DNA of 5,499 nt from contig DDPO01000041.1 in assembly GCA_002342225.1 (NCBI GenBank), forward strand, positions 1 to 5,499. Reading direction: 5' to 3'. The DNA is from Bdellovibrionaceae bacterium UBA2466. GTDB taxonomy: Bacteria > Bdellovibrionota > FAC87 > UBA2466. The notes beneath the pieces were generated by a model. The model searched no databases. It was not told the DNA's origin and worked only from the letters and a program-made list of their open reading frames with translations. A program made the position numbers and the translations under genes. This document shows, piece after piece, positions 1 to 5,499 of the stretch; within the stretch, counting starts at the first letter, position 1, and every line of letters starts with the position of its first letter.

Positions 1-483
1 TATTTTAATCCATTTGAAACTCGTAAACCCTCCTACACACAACTTAATGCGACTGCATTAATGGGTTCTGTCATTCCGCCTGAGTATAATCACACGATTG
101 ATATAAAAAACCCAGAAGTGCCTTGGACTCCTGCTTTCGGTGGAAAAGGAACTGATCGAATCGAGTTTAGATTGTTTGATGCACCCACTGATGAATATTT
201 AGCTTCGCTACAAGTAAAATATGTAAGAGCTATGTTGAACCAAGCTATTAATAGTAGCGGCGTCATTAAATTTGAACCTAGGTTCACTCAAGCAGATTTC
301 GAATCTTGGAAAAAAGATCCTGCTAAGTTTTTAAGAGCTTCTAGGGCACATCTTCGTGAGCTTGGTTTGGATCCAGAGGAGTTTAAACCCTTGCTTTCAC
401 AAGCTCACTTTGCTCAGACTGCCGAATCTAAGCCTAAAGATCCATTGAAGCATTATCCTGATTTCCTCGCACCTATTCAATAA
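1..483 (+). CDS. 3' end of an uncharacterised protein gene, possibly amidoligase-like
   Basis: The reading frame is open from the first base to a TAA at 481-483, so 160 C-terminal residues are visible and the real start lies to the left. The ATG at 61 is internal to the open frame and has no Shine-Dalgarno before it, so it is not the likely start. No signal peptide or membrane segment is seen in this part. The one recognisable stretch is TDRIEFRLFDAP (about residues 51-62 of the fragment), followed by a helix-like segment (LQVKYVRAMLNQAIN). A strand of the form T-I-E-F-R-x-F followed by a helix is typical of the C-terminal half of the putative amidoligase family (glutamine-synthetase-like fold), so that family is my best guess. 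The tail, after about residue 80, is charged and proline-rich and I do not recognise it. The stop codon is 64 bp before hsp20 with no terminator between, so read-through into hsp20 is possible. The gene is sure; the function is tentative. Confidence 0.8.
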   Translation, partial: YFNPFETRKPSYTQLNATALMGSVIPPEYNHTIDIKNPEVPWTPAFGGKGTDRIEFRLFDAPTDEYLASLQVKYVRAMLNQAINSSGVIKFEPRFTQADFESWKKDPAKFLRASRAHLRELGLDPEEFKPLLSQAHFAQTAESKPKDPLKHYPDFLAPIQ

Positions 484-547
484 ACTGGCATTTAAGCTGC
501 AATCTGACCAAGCCACAACACAACCTTTTTTAAGGAGGCAAACTGTT
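484..547 (+). promoter_or_regulatory. hsp20 leader with strong Shine-Dalgarno and possible U-rich hairpin
   Basis: A full AAGGAGG lies at 532-538, nine bases before the hsp20 ATG, and fixes that start. It directly follows a run of six T (526-531) preceded by CC (524-525). CCTT (524-527) can therefore pair with AAGG (532-535) across a four-base loop, and GCC (512-514) can pair with GGC (537-539) outside it. This would mask the whole Shine-Dalgarno in the RNA, as in fourU-type thermometers. The pairing is visible, but it is short and its regulatory role is inferred. I see no convincing sigma-70 or sigma-32 promoter in this gap, so transcription may start inside the upstream gene or further left. 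Confidence 0.55.
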
Positions 548-1111
548 ATGGCAAGAAATCTAGAATTGTGGCGTCCGGGATTCCTGACGAGTAGGGACCC
601 CTTCCGCGAATTACGCCGTTTCCAACGAGAAATGGATAGAATGCGTGATGATTTAATCGAAAATCTGAATATAGGGGGGTCAGAACCTCTAATGCCTCGA
701 GGTTTTGAGTTCTCTCCTTCTTGTGATTTGGAAGAGACCCCCTCACATTACCTCATTGCTGTGGATCTACCCGGTGTTTCTAAAGAGGACATCAAGATTC
801 AAATGATTGACCACCAGTTGAAGATAACCGGTGAGAAAAAAAGAGAGAAAAAAGAAGAGACTGCTCAATCATTTTACCAAGAGCGCAGCTATGGGCGTTT
901 TGAGCGAGTTTTAGACCTAGGTGAAAATATTAAAGCTGATAAGATTGAGGCCAATTTCGAAGAAGGTGTTTTAAGAGTCACTGTTCCCAAAAAAGAAGAA
1001 ACACAGCCTAAGTCACAGCCCATCAAAATAGGGGAGGGTAAACCTAGTTTGTGGCATCGCTTAACTGGTAAATCGGATGAAAAGACCGAGCCCACCAAAA
1101 AAGTGGCATAG
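548..1111 (+). CDS. hsp20: Hsp20/alpha-crystallin family small heat-shock protein
   Basis: This 187-residue protein is an ATP-independent holdase of the cytoplasm. The family binds unfolding proteins in large oligomers and passes them to DnaK/ClpB. The N-terminal arm (1-55) is rich in Arg and Phe, with an amphipathic helix around 18-40. The alpha-crystallin domain spans about 56-149 and shows the usual landmarks: DLPGVSKEDIKI (73-84), QERSYGRFERVLDL (111-124) and the A-x(4)-G-V-L box ANFEEGVLRVTVPK (135-148). The tail carries the I-x-I oligomerisation motif as IKI (159-161), then a basic and acidic extension to residue 187 that is longer than the usual short tail. The ATG at 548 is supported by AAGGAGG nine bases upstream. 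The gene ends in TAG 30 bp before the stop of the convergent rapA, and its terminator lies inside rapA. Family assignment is certain; which clients it serves cannot be told from sequence. Confidence 0.97.
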   Translation: MARNLELWRPGFLTSRDPFRELRRFQREMDRMRDDLIENLNIGGSEPLMPRGFEFSPSCDLEETPSHYLIAVDLPGVSKEDIKIQMIDHQLKITGEKKREKKEETAQSFYQERSYGRFERVLDLGENIKADKIEANFEEGVLRVTVPKKEETQPKSQPIKIGEGKPSLWHRLTGKSDEKTEPTKKVA

Positions 1112-1141
1112 ATCAACACAAATCAGAGCGATTATTGCATT

Positions 1142-4009
1142 TTACTGAAATAAAATCAGTCGGATACTATCAAGCCGTGGTTGGGTGGTCTTTAACGAGG
1201 CCACCCCCTTTTTTTGCTTTTCTTTTGCAGCCGACACTTCATCTTCGGAAATCAAGGGATTGATCTTAGATAGTTGTTCCAATCTTTTAAGCTCTGCCGA
1301 TAGTCGTTCCTCGTAGCTTTTGACAGCAGCTTCAATGATGGGAGCGCTTAATTTAGTAATAGCTTTGTTTGCTTTTTCCATCGACTGATTAAGCCGCTGT
1401 CGTAAAAGGGGCAAAATCTGCTCAGCTATAGTGGGAGATAAAGGCTGGTAAGAGGCGGTCTCTAGACTCGCTGGAGCTTTCATGATCTCGCCATCAACAT
1501 TGATGAATGTTTTTAGCGTTTGTGGTGGCAGATCTCTCTCCACTTCAAGGTGCCCTGGAGCTGTAGGTTGCAACACGTGAATTAATTCGAGCATTAGAGG
1601 TTCTGGATTTTTAATTCCTGTTACAATTCCAGCAGTGAAACGCCCAACATCGGCTTCAAGAATTAAACTGAAGGCACCTTGAACCACGGGATGCTCCCAG
1701 GTCAAAAGAGCAAGTTCCTCTTGTACAAGAGCTCGATCTCGGTTGAAAGTACCAGAAAGCTCACCAGTAGAGCTCAGTCCTGGAAAACTTTCGACAAAAG
1801 TCAGTGAGTGAGCAGCAAGCTTAAAAGCGCCCGCACTGTCGAGCTTATCCATTTCTACACCAAAATGATTAAATGCTTTTTCCAAAAAGATTCTGAGTTC
1901 CGGGTCTTTCTCAATGGATTGGATATGTTCAGCAAGCTTGATTCCAGAACCACGGCTGAAAGAAGTGATGTCTACAAGTAGGTCTACTCCGTGTTGTTGT
2001 TCCTCTCGCTTTAAATCGGCCCAAGTCTTTGTGTTTTTAAGAAGTGAATTGAGCGTTTTGGTTCTGGCTGTCGTTTTAGCTTCTGGGTCTAAATAGATAC
2101 GAAGCGCTTCTTTGATGTCTTTAGTGAGATTGGAATCTAGAGATGCTCCATTCCAAGGAGTTCTAAAAATGTCTAGTCCATCTTCATACCATTTCAGAAG
2201 AACCTCTTCTGGGGTGTTTTGAAAATAAGCTGCATGAATATGAATTTTATTTTTTTGACCTATCCGATCGAGACGTCCAATACGCTGTTCGAGTACATCG
2301 GGGTGAAGTGGCATATCAAAAAGATATAGATGATGACAGAACTGAAAGTTTCTTCCCTCTCCGCCTATTTCACTGCACAGGAGAATCTGAGCTCCATCAG
2401 ATTGGGCAAACCAAGCCGCTTGACGATCTCGCTCCACAATTTCTAGGTTTTCATCAAAAATAGCCGAACGGACACCGGTGTTGTTACGAAGCCACTCTTG
2501 AAGTTCTCTTACTCGTTTAGCGCTTGAACAGATAAGAAGAACTTTTTCGCCTTTTACAGTGCTTAAAAAATTGGATAAAGCAGTTGCTTTTGCATGAAAC
2601 CATTCTGCTTTTGGAGCTTTTGTCGACGAGCTCGCAAGCCCCGCTGATAGGGAAAGCAAGTCGCTGTCACTCATTTTTTTCTTGGACAGACCATCTAGCC
2701 ACAGACTCCAAGCTTTAGGGGCTTCAATGGGATATTTATGAAGCTCTCGTTCGGGAAAACCGCGTATTCGGCTTCTTCTGTTTCTAACTAAAACTCGTCC
2801 GGTCCCGTGGCGGTCAACCAAGCAATCTAACAAGTCGTCGGGTGAACCTTGTTTTTCATAGGTGTTTATTTTTGAGTGAAGATCGGTATCTTCAGGGAAG
2901 AAAGCTTTCAAGCTTTTTAGAAAATCTTTGTCGCGGTTTTCATCTTGGATGTTTTTTGCAAAAGCAGCCACTTGTTGAACTCTTGCATGTTGCTCTTTGA
3001 AAGCTGGCAATGAAGGAAAGCGATCAGGATCAACTAAATGCAGAAGACCAAATTGAGTCTCAACACCTTGACGTTGAGGGGTTGCTGTTAATAAAAGTAC
3101 TCCTCGGGATCTTTCGCTTAAGAGCCTGACAACTTCCCATTCGACGCTGGGTTCTTCTTCATTCCATTCGAGACGGTGAGCTTCGTCTATGATGATGAGA
3201 TCCCATTTTTCCTGGGCAGCTTCCATTAATCTTTCCGAATTATCGGTTAGAAAAGAGATGGAGCATAATACTTTTTGGTTCATGGAGAACGATGATTTAC
3301 CTAAAGACATCATGTCCTGTTCACAACGTTCTTCATCTACTAAGCTAAACATCTCCTGGAATCTGCGATACATCTCAGCAAGCCATTGATGTTCTAGAGC
3401 TTCGGGAACCAAAACTAAAACGCGATTGGCTCGGCCCAAAGCTCGAAGTGATGAGAAAATGAGTCCGGCCTCAATAGTTTTCCCCAAACCCACTTCGTCA
3501 CATAGCAAAACCCGTGGAAATTCTCGGCGAGCTAGTTCAGAAGCGATTCCTAATTGATGGGGTAGGAGAGAGACTCTTGAGCCAATCAATCCTCGCGTGT
3601 CAGGGTGGAGGCTTTTTCCTCTTAATTTCCAGGCTTGTTGTCGCAAGTCTGCATTTTTAGCGTGGCTCCATTCTCCACTTAGAAATCTGGAAAGGGGGGT
3701 TGTGTCTTCTACCAGGGCGTCGAGTTCGTGTTCCCAAACTTTGATTCCATCTTCAGAGATATATCTAAAAAGACCGTCTTGTTCTTGAACTTCAGAAACG
3801 ACGAGCTGTTGCCCTTTTTTCGATTTAACTTTTTGGCCTGGGTTTAGAACAAGTCTTCGTAAAGGGGCTACTTGTTGCGAGTAACGGCGTTTGACTTGAG
3901 CCAATGGAAAGGTCACTTCGATAAGGCGAGCCCCCACAACTTCCACAACGGTGCCTAGACCCAACTCCGGCTCGAATTCCGCAACAACTCTTTGACCCAC
4001 GACCCACAT
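1142..4009 (-). CDS. rapA: RNA polymerase-associated SNF2 ATPase RapA (HepA)
   Basis: RapA is a Swi2/Snf2 ATPase that binds core RNA polymerase and promotes its recycling from post-termination complexes. The 955-residue length is close to the 968 of the E. coli protein, and resemblance runs end to end. The N-terminal tandem Tudor-like domains (1-100) start with WVVGQRVVAEFEPELGLGTV, which lines up with the E. coli start. ATPase motifs follow in order: motif I DEVGLGKTIE (171-180), motif II DEAH (275-278), motif III TATP (308-311), then HGTGRVLVRNRR (401-412) and GFPERELH (417-424) as in E. coli. The second RecA-like lobe has ERDRQAAWFAQ (526-536), motif V CSEIGGEGRNFQF (545-557) and motif VI EQRIGRLDRIGQ (574-585). 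The RapA-specific C-terminal region ends in RLDSIRLI (945-952). The linker after RELH looks shorter than in E. coli. All catalytic motifs are intact. The start is an ATG with AGGA (4016-4019) six bases upstream. It is monocistronic and divergent from the acyltransferase gene. Confidence 0.97.
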   Translation of the reverse strand: MWVVGQRVVAEFEPELGLGTVVEVVGARLIEVTFPLAQVKRRYSQQVAPLRRLVLNPGQKVKSKKGQQLVVSEVQEQDGLFRYISEDGIKVWEHELDALVEDTTPLSRFLSGEWSHAKNADLRQQAWKLRGKSLHPDTRGLIGSRVSLLPHQLGIASELARREFPRVLLCDEVGLGKTIEAGLIFSSLRALGRANRVLVLVPEALEHQWLAEMYRRFQEMFSLVDEERCEQDMMSLGKSSFSMNQKVLCSISFLTDNSERLMEAAQEKWDLIIIDEAHRLEWNEEEPSVEWEVVRLLSERSRGVLLLTATPQRQGVETQFGLLHLVDPDRFPSLPAFKEQHARVQQVAAFAKNIQDENRDKDFLKSLKAFFPEDTDLHSKINTYEKQGSPDDLLDCLVDRHGTGRVLVRNRRSRIRGFPERELHKYPIEAPKAWSLWLDGLSKKKMSDSDLLSLSAGLASSSTKAPKAEWFHAKATALSNFLSTVKGEKVLLICSSAKRVRELQEWLRNNTGVRSAIFDENLEIVERDRQAAWFAQSDGAQILLCSEIGGEGRNFQFCHHLYLFDMPLHPDVLEQRIGRLDRIGQKNKIHIHAAYFQNTPEEVLLKWYEDGLDIFRTPWNGASLDSNLTKDIKEALRIYLDPEAKTTARTKTLNSLLKNTKTWADLKREEQQHGVDLLVDITSFSRGSGIKLAEHIQSIEKDPELRIFLEKAFNHFGVEMDKLDSAGAFKLAAHSLTFVESFPGLSSTGELSGTFNRDRALVQEELALLTWEHPVVQGAFSLILEADVGRFTAGIVTGIKNPEPLMLELIHVLQPTAPGHLEVERDLPPQTLKTFINVDGEIMKAPASLETASYQPLSPTIAEQILPLLRQRLNQSMEKANKAITKLSAPIIEAAVKSYEERLSAELKRLEQLSKINPLISEDEVSAAKEKQKKGVASLKTTQPRLDSIRLILFQ
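1183..1215 (+). terminator. Rho-independent terminator of hsp20, inside the rapA coding region
   Basis: GGGTGGTCTT (1183-1192) pairs with GAGGCCACCC (1197-1206) as a 10-bp stem, with two G-T wobbles and a TAAC loop. It is followed by CC and seven T (1209-1215), with a further T-rich stretch after that. The U-tract is correctly placed only for plus-strand transcripts, so this ends hsp20 mRNA about 100 nt after its stop. On the minus strand the hairpin is preceded by A's and has no U-tract, so it does not end rapA. It overlaps the codons for RapA residues 932-943. Confidence 0.85.
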
Positions 4010-4044
4010 GGCTTGTCCTATTACCTCAAGTTGGAAAAAAGTCC

Positions 4045-4073
4045 AATGTAAATTTAAGCCTTTTACAAGGCAA
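4045..4073 (-). promoter_or_regulatory. Candidate rapA promoter
   Basis: On the minus strand, TTGCCT (4068-4073) and TACATT (4045-4050) are separated by 17 bp. Each matches the sigma-70 consensus at four of six positions. Transcription would start near 4038 and give a leader of about 29 nt. Both boxes are only moderate matches in AT-rich DNA, so this is the best candidate rather than a firm call. Confidence 0.4.
4058..4071. repeat. Short perfect dyad in the rapA promoter spacer
   Basis: GCCTT (4058-4062) and AAGGC (4067-4071) form a perfect inverted repeat around TTAC. It sits between the proposed -35 and -10 boxes of rapA, where a repressor could block polymerase. A second small dyad, TTGGA (4031-4035) and TCCAA (4042-4046), overlaps the expected start of transcription. 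Both are seen in the sequence; any operator role is inferred, and arms this short can arise by chance. Confidence 0.35.
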
Positions 4074-4078
4074 TAAAA

Positions 4079-4100
4079 ATAAGTGATATTAGTGACTTAT
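4079..4100. repeat. ATAAGT / ACTTAT inverted repeat in the divergent region
   Basis: ATAAGT (4079-4084) is repeated inverted as ACTTAT (4095-4100) with a 10-bp centre. This arm spacing suits a dimeric helix-turn-helix regulator bound on one face of the DNA. It lies just upstream of the proposed rapA -35 box and could serve either divergent gene. No known operator is recognised. Confidence 0.3.
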
Positions 4101-4139
4101 GGCTCTTTAATCGGGGTCTTTGGGCTGGGGTGAATGAGC

Positions 4140-4183
4140 TTAACCGCTTTTTGATGACCCTTTAACAATTCCTTAACAATTTT
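4140..4183 (+). promoter_or_regulatory. Four TTAACA-type hexamers in 11-bp phase, PHO-box-like
   Basis: Hexamers begin at 4140 (TTAACC), 4151 (TTGATG), 4162 (TTAACA) and 4173 (TTAACA), exactly 11 bp apart. The last two are identical over TTAACAATT. Direct repeats with an 11-bp period are the usual target form of OmpR/PhoB-family response regulators, and TTAACA with a five-base spacer is close to the Bacillus PhoP box. The array lies 45-88 bp upstream of the OlsB-like start codon. The phasing is seen directly; PhoB/PhoP binding is inferred. The second hexamer is a poor match. Confidence 0.45.
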
Positions 4184-4197
4184 AGGATATTGTTAAA
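4161..4197. repeat. 9-bp inverted repeat TTTAACAAT / ATTGTTAAA
   Basis: TTTAACAAT (4161-4169) recurs as its exact reverse complement ATTGTTAAA (4189-4197). A third copy of the half-site, TTAACAAT (4173-4180), lies between them in the left-hand orientation, giving TTAACAAT-N8-ATTGTTAA as an alternative tighter palindrome. The right arm overlaps the likely -10 region of the acyltransferase promoter, a position suited to repression. Confidence 0.55.
4162..4191 (+). promoter_or_regulatory. Candidate promoter of the acyltransferase gene
   Basis: TTAACA (4162-4167, five of six to the -35 consensus) and GATATT (4186-4191, four of six to the -10) are 18 bp apart. They would start transcription near 4198, about 30 nt before the TTG. 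If the repeats are an activator site instead, TAAAGT (4194-4199) is the alternative -10. Confidence 0.4.
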
Positions 4198-4227
4198 GTA
4201 TCCGTAACGTAGCCTTGGAGGCTGAAT

Positions 4228-5076
4228 TTGCTAAATCAATTGCGCAACATGGAGCCCCTCAAAGAGATTCTGTTCCAATATGACAGCCACCTTCATGCGG
4301 GCCGTGTGGAAAAGCTCTTTTATCGAAAAGTGCCCGTCTATTTTGAAAAGGGCTCTTACGTAGTTAAAACGATAGAAAATCGATCTGAGCTTAAGGAGGT
4401 CATGAAGCTTCGTTATCAAGTCTTTCACAAAGAGTATCGCAAGAAAAAATTTCCTTTTGGTCTCGATGTAGAGTCCTTAGATCCAGTCGCTGATCATTTG
4501 GTGATTATCGATAAAGTATCGAACCGAATTGTAGGCACTTATCGTTTAATTTGTTCCGAGTTTTCCAATGTTTTCTATTCTCAAAGTGAGTTTCGGATCC
4601 AAGGTTTTTTTGAATTGCACGGGGTCAAACTCGAGATGAGTCGCGCTTGCATTCATAGAGACTTCAGAAAAGGTGTTGTCATGAATCTTTTATGGCGTGG
4701 TCTTGTCAAATACATGAACGAAGTGAAGGCCAAATATCTGTTTGGGTGTTCTAGTGTAAAAACGATGGATCCCCGAGAAGTGTCCTTGGTAGTTGAGCGC
4801 TTTCAAACCGAGGGTCAGGTGATTGATTCTTCCATTCAAGCCCAACCCCTACCTATGTATGAAATGACTCGCCTAGCTGTAGCTTCCGAAGAAGGGGCTA
4901 TTTCTAAAACAGTTGATGAAATGATTCCCGCTTTGCTCCAATCCTACTTGAAAGCTGGAGCTAAAGTGGCTCCAGTGCCAGCCTTAGATAGAGATTTTAA
5001 GTGTGTCGACTTTTTTACAGTGCTTGACATGGATTCTTTGACGCAGCTTTACGAGCGAAGATACAAGCCGGACTGA
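4228..5076 (+). CDS. GNAT-fold N-acyltransferase, OlsB-like (ornithine lipid / hemolysin-type family)
   Basis: The 282-residue protein belongs to the GNAT-like acyltransferases that include OlsB, which moves a 3-hydroxyacyl group from acyl-ACP to the alpha-amino group of ornithine to make lyso-ornithine lipid at the inner membrane. Family marks appear in order: LRYQVFHKEY (61-70), DHLVIIDK (89-96), VGTYRLI (102-108), FYSQSEF (116-122), EMSRACIHRDFRKG (136-149), LLWRGL (154-159), LFGCSSV (171-177), YLKAGAKV (240-247) and DRDFKCVDFF (254-263). The last two occur near the C-terminus of OlsB proteins. No signal peptide or membrane span is seen. The TTG start is chosen because GGAGG (4217-4221) lies six bases before it; the in-frame ATG at 4249 has no ribosome site. 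No olsA partner is adjacent, and the amine acceptor could be another amino acid, so no symbol is given. The upstream repeats suggest control by a response regulator. Confidence 0.87.
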   Translation: MLNQLRNMEPLKEILFQYDSHLHAGRVEKLFYRKVPVYFEKGSYVVKTIENRSELKEVMKLRYQVFHKEYRKKKFPFGLDVESLDPVADHLVIIDKVSNRIVGTYRLICSEFSNVFYSQSEFRIQGFFELHGVKLEMSRACIHRDFRKGVVMNLLWRGLVKYMNEVKAKYLFGCSSVKTMDPREVSLVVERFQTEGQVIDSSIQAQPLPMYEMTRLAVASEEGAISKTVDEMIPALLQSYLKAGAKVAPVPALDRDFKCVDFFTVLDMDSLTQLYERRYKPD

Positions 5077-5097
5077 AAACTTCTGCCACTCCAGTTA

Positions 5098-5126
5098 CTG
5101 ACAAAAATCGGACTAAAAGTTATACT
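5098..5126 (+). promoter_or_regulatory. Strong sigma-70-type promoter for the M14 peptidase gene
   Basis: CTGACA (5098-5103) and TATACT (5121-5126) are separated by exactly 17 bp and match the consensus at five of six positions each. Transcription should start near 5133, giving a leader of about 49 nt before the proposed GTG. It begins only 22 bp after the acyltransferase stop, so the peptidase gene probably has its own transcript. Confidence 0.65.
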
Positions 5127-5146
5127 TAATAAGTAATCTTTGAGTC
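5111..5146. repeat. Long imperfect dyad over the peptidase promoter -10
   Basis: GACT-a-AAAG (5111-5119) faces CTTT-g-AGTC (5138-5146). Inside lies a perfect TACTT (5123-5127) / AAGTA (5131-5135) stem with an AAT loop. The outer arms also offer an alternative GGAC/GTCC pairing (5110-5113 with 5147-5150) followed by TTTT (5151-5154). It covers the -10 and start region, so it could be an operator. It could also act as a weak terminator for the acyltransferase mRNA, for which no better one is seen. Confidence 0.35.
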
Positions 5147-5181
5147 GTCCTTTTAAGTGAACCCTTTATCCCCTAAAAACT

Positions 5182-5499
5182 GTGAAACTTGTGAAACCTA
5201 TCACCACTGAGTTGGATGTTCGACGCTATTTAGGCCTTCTTCCTGAACTTGATGAGCTTTTTCACCTCATTGAAATGATGGAAAATCGAGGGACCGTAAA
5301 ACTTCTTGGCGAGATTGAACACTCTAATCGAGTTTTCCCTTTGATAGGATTGGTGTTTGGAACCGAGGATAGAACAGCTCCTACATTTGGGCTTTTCTCG
5401 GGTGTCCATGGTCTTGAGCGAATAGGAAGTCGAGTAAGTCTTGCGTACTTGAGAACTTTTATCAATCTTCTTAGATGGGATAAAGGCACTCAAGATGTT
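5182..5499 (+). CDS. M14-family zinc carboxypeptidase, 5' part (runs off the window)
   Basis: The frame is open from after a TGA at 5158-5160 to the window edge, giving 106 residues from the GTG at 5182. Residues 69-85 carry FGLFSGVHGLERIGSRV. In it, H76-G-L-E79 matches the first zinc-binding HxxE of M14 metallocarboxypeptidases, in the G-x-H-G-x-E setting typical of bacterial members. The later zinc histidine and catalytic glutamate lie outside the window. The first 60 residues are acidic and hydrophilic with no signal peptide, so a cytosolic enzyme is likely, unless the true start lies elsewhere. No ATG occurs before codon 32. GTG at 5182 or GTG at 5191 are the plausible starts, and neither has a clear Shine-Dalgarno. 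It may trim C-terminal residues from peptides or peptidoglycan stems, but the substrate is not visible. It has its own promoter at 5098-5126. Confidence 0.75.
   Translation, partial: MKLVKPITTELDVRRYLGLLPELDELFHLIEMMENRGTVKLLGEIEHSNRVFPLIGLVFGTEDRTAPTFGLFSGVHGLERIGSRVSLAYLRTFINLLRWDKGTQDV

Noticed and set aside
445..480. Sigma-32-like heat-shock promoter for hsp20 (TTGAAG ... CCTATTCA)
   Set aside because: The boxes are about 20 or more bases apart, too far for sigma-32, and the -10 part lacks the CCCCAT core.
546..1119. Minus-strand open frames across hsp20
   Set aside because: They are antisense to a clear alpha-crystallin domain gene and show no protein-family features.
1092..1141. Terminator for rapA on the minus strand
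   Set aside because: Only a 4-bp CCAC/GTGG hairpin is present at 1092-1106, with no U-tract in the minus direction. The rapA 3' end is not explained by the sequence seen.
4249..4251. ATG as the start of the acyltransferase
   Set aside because: It has no Shine-Dalgarno, whereas the TTG seven codons earlier has GGAGG at six-base spacing.
5212..5214. TTG as an alternative start of the M14 peptidase
   Set aside because: It has no spaced ribosome site. The GTG codons at 5182 and 5191 keep more of the coding-like N-terminus.
5230..5493. Minus-strand open frames opposite the M14 peptidase start
   Set aside because: The plus frame carries the HGLE zinc motif and continues to the window edge. The minus frames have no recognisable domain or convincing ribosome site.
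1..5499. Mobile element, CRISPR array, toxin-antitoxin or defence island
   Set aside because: No transposase, integrase, repeat-spacer array, tRNA or paired small genes are visible. The SNF2 protein is a full RapA and not a defence helicase.

Overview
The window is an ordinary stretch of bacterial chromosome. Gene density is high, base composition is moderately AT-rich, and starts include TTG and GTG as well as ATG. There are no mobile elements, CRISPR arrays, tRNA or rRNA genes. The protein set is a RapA-type SNF2 ATPase, an OlsB-like GNAT N-acyltransferase, a cytosolic M14 carboxypeptidase and an Hsp20 chaperone. This fits a Gram-negative proteobacterium, and the style of the genes recalls a low-GC Bdellovibrio/Pseudobdellovibrio-like lineage. 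That placement is an impression from protein style, not a search result.

Layout from left to right: (1) the 3' end of a plus-strand gene that starts outside the window and is possibly an amidoligase-like protein; (2) a complete plus-strand small heat-shock protein gene (548-1111) with a strong Shine-Dalgarno; (3) a complete rapA (1142-4009) on the minus strand, converging on hsp20 with only 30 bp between the stop codons; (4) a 218-bp divergent regulatory region (4010-4227) rich in repeats; (5) a plus-strand OlsB-like acyltransferase gene with a TTG start (4228-5076); (6) a short intergenic region (5077-5181) with a near-consensus sigma-70 promoter and a dyad; (7) the 5' part of an M14 zinc carboxypeptidase gene that runs off the right edge.

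The genes do not form one pathway. hsp20 and rapA are both linked to stress in other bacteria, chaperoning and RNA polymerase recycling respectively, but they converge rather than share an operon. The most interesting signals are regulatory. The hsp20 terminator lies inside the rapA coding sequence. The acyltransferase gene is preceded by TTAACA-type hexamers in strict 11-bp phase, which resembles a PhoB/PhoP-type binding site; this matters because OlsB-type enzymes are phosphate-regulated in some bacteria. The hsp20 Shine-Dalgarno follows directly on a U6 tract that can fold back on it. I found no evidence for a wholly new multi-gene system.
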